Below, in pieces: positions 21,801-24,489 of a stretch of DNA of 24,489 bases (position 1 is the stretch's first letter; the number at the start of each line of letters is the position of its first letter). The stretch lies in the IMG/VR virus record IMGVR_UViG_3300035183_000505, positions 1-24,489 of that record; one strand, given 5' to 3'. The notes beneath the pieces were generated by a model that saw only the letters and a program-made list of their open reading frames with translations, was not told the DNA's origin and did no database searches. The translations under genes and the position numbers were made by a program. Source of the DNA: a virus.

Positions 21801-22593
21801 CACGGGGATCCAGTCAGCGATCTCCGGCCTTGGCAACATCATGCGCGGCGTCGGCTCGCTCCTGATGAAGCCGCTCGAGTTGGTGCCCAATCTGTTGCAA
21901 AAGGGGTTCGGCGATGCCGTGCACACCATCGCGAGCGGGACGAAAGAGAGCGGGACGCAGATCGCGAAGGGCGCCGCGCAGACCGTCGGCGGCGTCGCGA
22001 AGGCGACGGGCGAGCTGGGGAGCTTCCTCGGCGGCACGCTGCAGACGATCGGCAACCTGATCGGAGGCGGCGCCGGTAAGATCGTTTCCATCATCGGTAT
22101 CGTCATCTCGCTGCTGTCCAGCATCCTGGTCGGCATCAGCGCGTCGGTGAGTATCTTCGGCACCGGCAAGGGCGCCAGCGGCGGCTACTTCACCCTGAGC
22201 GGCGGCTTCGAGCGGCCGGCCGGCAAGAGTGCCGATCGGGGCACCGACGGCGCGATCCCGTTCTGGACGCACCCCGGCGAGGGGCTCATCAACCCCGAGG
22301 CGACGCGCAAGCTCGGCGGCCGCGATGCCATCATGGACCTGAACGCCGGGCACATCCCGCGGTCGATCTTCGACCGTGTCGCCGCGTCGCTGCCGGCCGA
22401 TGGCCGGATCCGCGTGGCGGTGCCGGCCGTCCCCAGGCTCGGGAACGTCACCTCGAGCGTCATCGACAGCAGTGACCACCGCTCGTTCACCATCCATCCG
22501 GGCGCCATCGTCGTGCAGGCCGAGCGCGGGGTCGACGTCGACGCGATCGGCGACGCCGTGATGCGCAAAGTCGTGACGCACTTCGCGCGATGA
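18868..22593 (+). CDS. Tape measure protein
   Basis: The largest gene, 1241 residues from GTG at 18868. It should set the tail length and pass through the tube with DNA. Features in order: an N-terminal helical region (1-110) with ATVGAAGRYADQLELQAA near 90-107; Gly-rich loop (151-155); a helical core (155-330); a coiled coil of Ala/Gln/Glu (400-740) with many short repeats; a flexible Pro/Ala/Gly part (about 826-975) containing GLFRRLFGGLFGGG at 880-893; a hydrophobic segment IIGIVISLLSSILVGI at about 1073-1088; and the typical C-terminal block GTDGAIPFWTHPGEGLINPEA (about 1123-1142) followed by G-x-R-D-A-I-M-D-L-N. This PGE block is common near the end of tape measures. A 20-codon ATG frame at 18816-18878 precedes and overlaps the start; it is probably not a gene. 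Confidence 0.95.
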   Translation: MAGEEQLGKYQVGVALDLRDLVGRVGTVEGILGRLEKGIDSLNEKGEKAGSGWLKGFAQIEIAEKVLHAVHAALDVIPELAHKGLEAFEATVGAAGRYADQLELQAALVGTNIRETQALSTGLEAVGGSGDAATGVLLRVGRAVAIAAGGGGGMRIPPAQAFKELGVELTAAGGRGRPFAEVMDDISRKFAEMPDGPRRTALAIAIFGGEATRMLKLFADLSSEGKTWRQNIDELGLTIDERLLEAAAKLDNQLDILRAQGAATFRLIGAEAAPAFMPLVKELIEGRRQIIEWVKEHKEGIQDVAAVIATKCEQIVKQIEQVVAAFRESGPELEDVIVDAFDLMTVAVTKFVKWTGYAVQGMAGLAAAKDKIFGGGQIGQGAIDLDNYALGLIKAAQAAEQQHEEDVKQTAAFRAKRDQLRATREEIESLAAAQRELPRDVQDNMGLDDRLQAALGRARQQLDALGDEYNKVNEADRKFWEDMGLHERTLPLEKPTPDATQPPIPKFNAQEVEQATNAIQKAIDAADQERAAILGGTQAKIAAIVASREYAAASDAERTALQQKLTDLDALQRALQHATDQLQDFQSQEKQGIANRDRSLALQKEAIQVALAAAKAHHDDQAILTQTAALSAVEAQQRIATEQDAVERIKASLVSLADARSDAARVTVQAAIANGRELAGVGEEQVANLRTQLQDELALRESQLAQVRAIAQAQAAAAQEAAQQEVERLRGALLDLKAVSSSVLDDMFEGGILGTQKMSKAWESMWLSMGRTGLKTLKDMVLNKVTAFDEPMVLNFTELPGKLASAFSPVKGLISRILGDTAKDEVPVGTAGVLAPEPPTPGGADLEGSVRRTLGQPEPAEVPYAPPETEAAESAAAAPGLFRRLFGGLFGGGPPATEPTAGAPGATAPGAVASMNISAGTVFLTGAIGGSGVPAPPGAAPPVGPEAGAPPPPGAAAIPAQPAPAKPAAPSGIENEGPTGIQSAISGLGNIMRGVGSLLMKPLELVPNLLQKGFGDAVHTIASGTKESGTQIAKGAAQTVGGVAKATGELGSFLGGTLQTIGNLIGGGAGKIVSIIGIVISLLSSILVGISASVSIFGTGKGASGGYFTLSGGFERPAGKSADRGTDGAIPFWTHPGEGLINPEATRKLGGRDAIMDLNAGHIPRSIFDRVAASLPADGRIRVAVPAVPRLGNVTSSVIDSSDHRSFTIHPGAIVVQAERGVDVDAIGDAVMRKVVTHFAR

Positions 22594-23738
22594 TCGAGCT
22601 CGCCGGCACCGTCGTCGAGGAGACGCTCGCCGCCGCCCCGGTTCCGATCGCCGTCCATGCCTTCGAGGACCGGCTGCCCGCGTACGACGGCAGCGGCGGC
22701 CGCATTGGCGTCGTCGCGCCGAGCCTCGGTCTCTGCCGGGATCTCGGTAGCGGCGCCATGGATCGGTGGCGCGCAACCTGCGAGCGGTTCGGGCAGGAAG
22801 CAGTCGAGCGCTCACTGAACGGCGGCGCGCCGCTCGGCGACTACACGCTCGCCCGCGCGAGCGCCGTAGGCATGCTGAGCGGGAGCGCGGCGGCGCTCTG
22901 CGCCTTGCAGGTAGTGCGCGACGTGTTCATCCCCGAGGGCGCCGACTCCGTCGAGCTCTGGGCGGTGAAGTGGGGCCTCGAGGCGCTCGTGTTCCGGTGC
23001 GCGGTGACCCACGAGGCGCGCACCGCGGTGTACGCCCTCAACGTGGCGCGCGATACGACGGCTGCGGCGGAGGCGGTCCGCGCCGCCGCGGCCGCGCTGG
23101 CCGACGACTACGCCCGCGATCCGGCGCACGTCGTGCGCCCGCTCGGACTCTGCGAGACGCAGCTGGGCGTCGGGCTCCGCGTCCCGGTCGCCGTGACCGA
23201 ATGGGCAACCGGACCGGACGGGGCAGATCTCGACGAGCTGCACATCGACGCGGCGCACGCCCCGCAGTTTCGCCGCTGGGTCGGTCGCGACGTCGTGCCG
23301 CTCAGCGACGAGGCCTCGGTGCACGCATGGCGCGAGGCGATCGCCAACATCGCGCGGTACTCCTATCAGCTACCTGACGGCCGCTGGCAGCTGGAGCAGC
23401 TCGGGATTGGCGCCGGCGACCTGGTCGGCGATGGCGACCGGATCGTGCGCAAGGTCTGGTCGCGGAAGCAGGTGTCCACCTGCGCCTGGCATCCGCTGGC
23501 CGCGGCGCTGCTGGCGCATGCGACCGACGGCGATCGGTACGTCTTCCTAGATGATCCCGCGCTTGCGTTGGATGCGTTCGGAGTCCCCGGCGCCGCCGCG
23601 GCCGAGCTCGCCGCACTGGTGCGAGCCGGCGGCGCCGCGCCGGTGGCGCGCGTCGTGCTCGGCGCGGCACCGCCTGCCGCAATCGCCGCGCTCGAGCGCG
23701 CGATCGGCTCGCTCGCGCTCGGGGCCGTCGCGGCTTAG
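22590..23738 (+). CDS. Unknown tail-region protein, 382 aa
   Basis: The ATG at 22590 overlaps the tape measure stop, so the two are coupled. I do not recognise the 382-residue product. It starts with a short strand pattern (IELAGTVVEETLAAAPVPIAVHAFEDR), has an Ala-rich helical middle (AARDTTAAAEAVRAAAAALADDY-like, about residues 150-175), then FRRWVGRDVVPLSD, RYSYQLPDGRWQLEQLGIG and a C-terminal Ala-rich region (300-382). No signal peptide, membrane segment or nucleotide-binding loop is seen. Phages usually place distal-tail or tail-tip genes here. A structural or tail-assembly role is plausible but inferred only from position. Its stop overlaps the stop of the minus-strand lipoprotein gene by 3 bases, so the two converge. 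Confidence 0.75.
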   Translation: MIELAGTVVEETLAAAPVPIAVHAFEDRLPAYDGSGGRIGVVAPSLGLCRDLGSGAMDRWRATCERFGQEAVERSLNGGAPLGDYTLARASAVGMLSGSAAALCALQVVRDVFIPEGADSVELWAVKWGLEALVFRCAVTHEARTAVYALNVARDTTAAAEAVRAAAAALADDYARDPAHVVRPLGLCETQLGVGLRVPVAVTEWATGPDGADLDELHIDAAHAPQFRRWVGRDVVPLSDEASVHAWREAIANIARYSYQLPDGRWQLEQLGIGAGDLVGDGDRIVRKVWSRKQVSTCAWHPLAAALLAHATDGDRYVFLDDPALALDAFGVPGAAAAELAALVRAGGAAPVARVVLGAAPPAAIAALERAIGSLALGAVAA

Positions 23739-24019
23739 CGTGAGGCCGTCTCGCCCGCGTCCGTCGCGCCGGGGCAGGTCTGGTAGCAGTGGTCGCGCGA
23801 ATCCGCGCACGCCGCCATGCACCGCTTGACGGCCCAGTAAGCGAAGAGATTGCCGCGGCACGTGCCGATGCACGTCGTCGTGGTCAGGTCGCACTCGCGC
23901 CAGCACTTGTTGGCGTCGGGCGTGTTCGGGACCGTGATGGTGGTCGGCCGGATCGGCACCGCGCAGCCGGCGCCAGCGGCGCCCAGCAGTAGGACCAGTA
24001 GGCACGTGGCCATCTTCAT
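23735..24019 (-). CDS. Lipoprotein with two CX3C-X6-CX3C motifs, opposite strand
   Basis: A 94-residue protein on the minus strand, reading against the tail operon. Residues 1-18 are a lipoprotein signal: MKMATCLLVLLLG, then a lipobox-like AGAGC with the likely lipidated Cys19. After it, Cys residues fall in two equal sets: CWREC, 6 residues, CIGTC; then 12 residues; CMAAC, 6 residues, CYQTC. Each set is CX3C-X6-CX3C, so the mature part looks like a helical hairpin held by disulfides. An upstream GGGGGG site (24026-24032 on the + strand as CCCCCC) precedes the start, and a TTGACT -35-like box lies upstream. Such monocistronic lipoproteins are typical of phage morons that alter the infected cell surface, often blocking superinfection. 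The function is inferred; no family is recognised. Confidence 0.78.
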   Translation of the reverse strand: MKMATCLLVLLLGAAGAGCAVPIRPTTITVPNTPDANKCWRECDLTTTTCIGTCRGNLFAYWAVKRCMAACADSRDHCYQTCPGATDAGETASR

Positions 24020-24051
24020 GTCGAATCCCCCCAGAATCGAACGTGGCGCGG

Positions 24052-24080
24052 TTGTGACGCGCCCTGAGGAGTGAAGTCAA
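24052..24080 (-). promoter_or_regulatory. Possible promoter for the minus-strand lipoprotein gene
   Basis: Read on the minus strand, TTGACT (24080-24075) matches the sigma-70 -35 box in 5 of 6 bases. After a 17-base spacer comes TCACAA (24057-24052), a poor -10 match. It is 33 bases upstream of the lipoprotein start. The -35 and spacing support a promoter, the -10 does not. Confidence 0.35.
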
Positions 24081-24092
24081 CCACCGTCGCCC

Positions 24093-24489
24093 ATGAGCCT
24101 CCCCTATGTCCTCACGAGCCAGACCGGCGCGCGCGCGTACCTGCTCAACGCCACCGCGTTCATCCCGGATCACGCGGCCTCGTTCGCCTGGGGCATGCAG
24201 CCAATTCCGCGCGCCCACGGCGGCCGTGCGAACGATCGCGGTTTCCTGAATCCGCGCGCGCTGACGATCCGCGGCTACCTCGGCGCGGGGTCCGCCGGCG
24301 GCTCGCTGCCCATGCCGGCATGGAACGCCTTCTCGTGGACGGGGGCGGGGACGCCCGGCAACCTCAAGTTCGTCGCGGCTACGAAGACCATCGAGGCGGC
24401 CGGCGCGGACTTCACCCGGCTCCAGATCGGGCAGGAGCTCACGATCACGTTCGCGGCGCAGGCCGGGAACAACAAGAAGGTGACGCTCA
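24093..24489 (+). CDS. Tail-tip (distal tail-like) protein, 3' end cut by window edge
   Basis: The ATG at 24093 opens a frame that runs without a stop to the window end, giving 132 codons of an incomplete protein. Parts read as a distal tail or tail-tip protein: a strand set SLPYVLTSQTGARAYLLNAT, ALTIRGYLGAGSAGGSLPMP (the I-x-G-x-L turn common in Dit proteins), and FTRLQIGQELTITFAAQ followed by N-N-K-K-V-T-L, which fits the small beta domain D-F-T-x-x-x-x-G-x-x-I-T-I found on tail-tip proteins. The location after tape measure and an unknown gene agrees. The only purine-rich site (GAGGAG) lies about 20 bases upstream, too far to be a clear ribosome binding site. The identity is moderate since most of the gene may be missing. 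Confidence 0.68.
   Translation, partial: MSLPYVLTSQTGARAYLLNATAFIPDHAASFAWGMQPIPRAHGGRANDRGFLNPRALTIRGYLGAGSAGGSLPMPAWNAFSWTGAGTPGNLKFVAATKTIEAAGADFTRLQIGQELTITFAAQAGNNKKVTL

Overview
The window is a contiguous piece of a tailed-phage genome (free phage or prophage) with G+C of roughly two thirds by eye. It covers packaging, head, neck and tail genes. Terminase, portal, HK97-fold-type capsid, head-closure, tail-terminator, a single tail-tube gene and a 1241-residue tape measure point to a long non-contractile tail (siphovirus-like); no sheath gene is seen. There is no integrase, tRNA, rRNA or CRISPR array. The host cannot be named. High G+C, a lipobox lipoprotein and a Thr/Pro-rich exported protein suit a high-G+C, probably diderm bacterium, but this is inference.

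Layout on the + strand. 1-1756: three pre-packaging genes (a conserved phage hypothetical cut by the left edge, a coiled-coil protein, and a small protein with a zinc ribbon and a sigma-region-4-like helix). 1763-3794: terminase small and large subunits. 3794-4966: an accessory insert with a 69-aa orphan, a GT31-like glycosyltransferase and a small helix-turn-helix protein. 4967-5138: a non-coding stretch with tandem 10-bp repeats and two inverted repeats. 5139-10681: portal, a HAD/pyrophosphatase-like fusion, a protease-scaffold gene with a likely internal start for scaffold alone, and the major capsid protein. 10682-11588: a second accessory island, with a minus-strand HTH relic and an exported protein. 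11591-14887: two related small proteins, the head-tail adaptor, head closure and a MuF-like minor head protein. 15034-18811: small orphan genes, neck/tail completion, tail terminator, a small membrane protein, the tail tube protein and two overlapping tail chaperone genes. 18868-23738: tape measure and a large unknown. 23735-24019: a minus-strand lipoprotein. 24093-end: a tail-tip-like gene cut by the right edge.

Most genes touch or overlap by 1-8 bases and are probably translationally coupled in a long late operon. The breaks in that pattern (4967-5138, 10682-10991, 14888-15033, 17666-17873, 23739-24092) are where the unusual features lie: inverted repeats, terminator-like hairpins and the opposite-strand genes.

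The observations most worth following are a perfect 14-bp parS core (7343-7356) in the linker of the HAD/pyrophosphatase-like fusion gene, the minus-strand lipoprotein with two copies of a CX3C-X6-CX3C pattern, the GT31-like glycosyltransferase between terminase and portal, and the HTH gene followed by a repeat-rich cis region.
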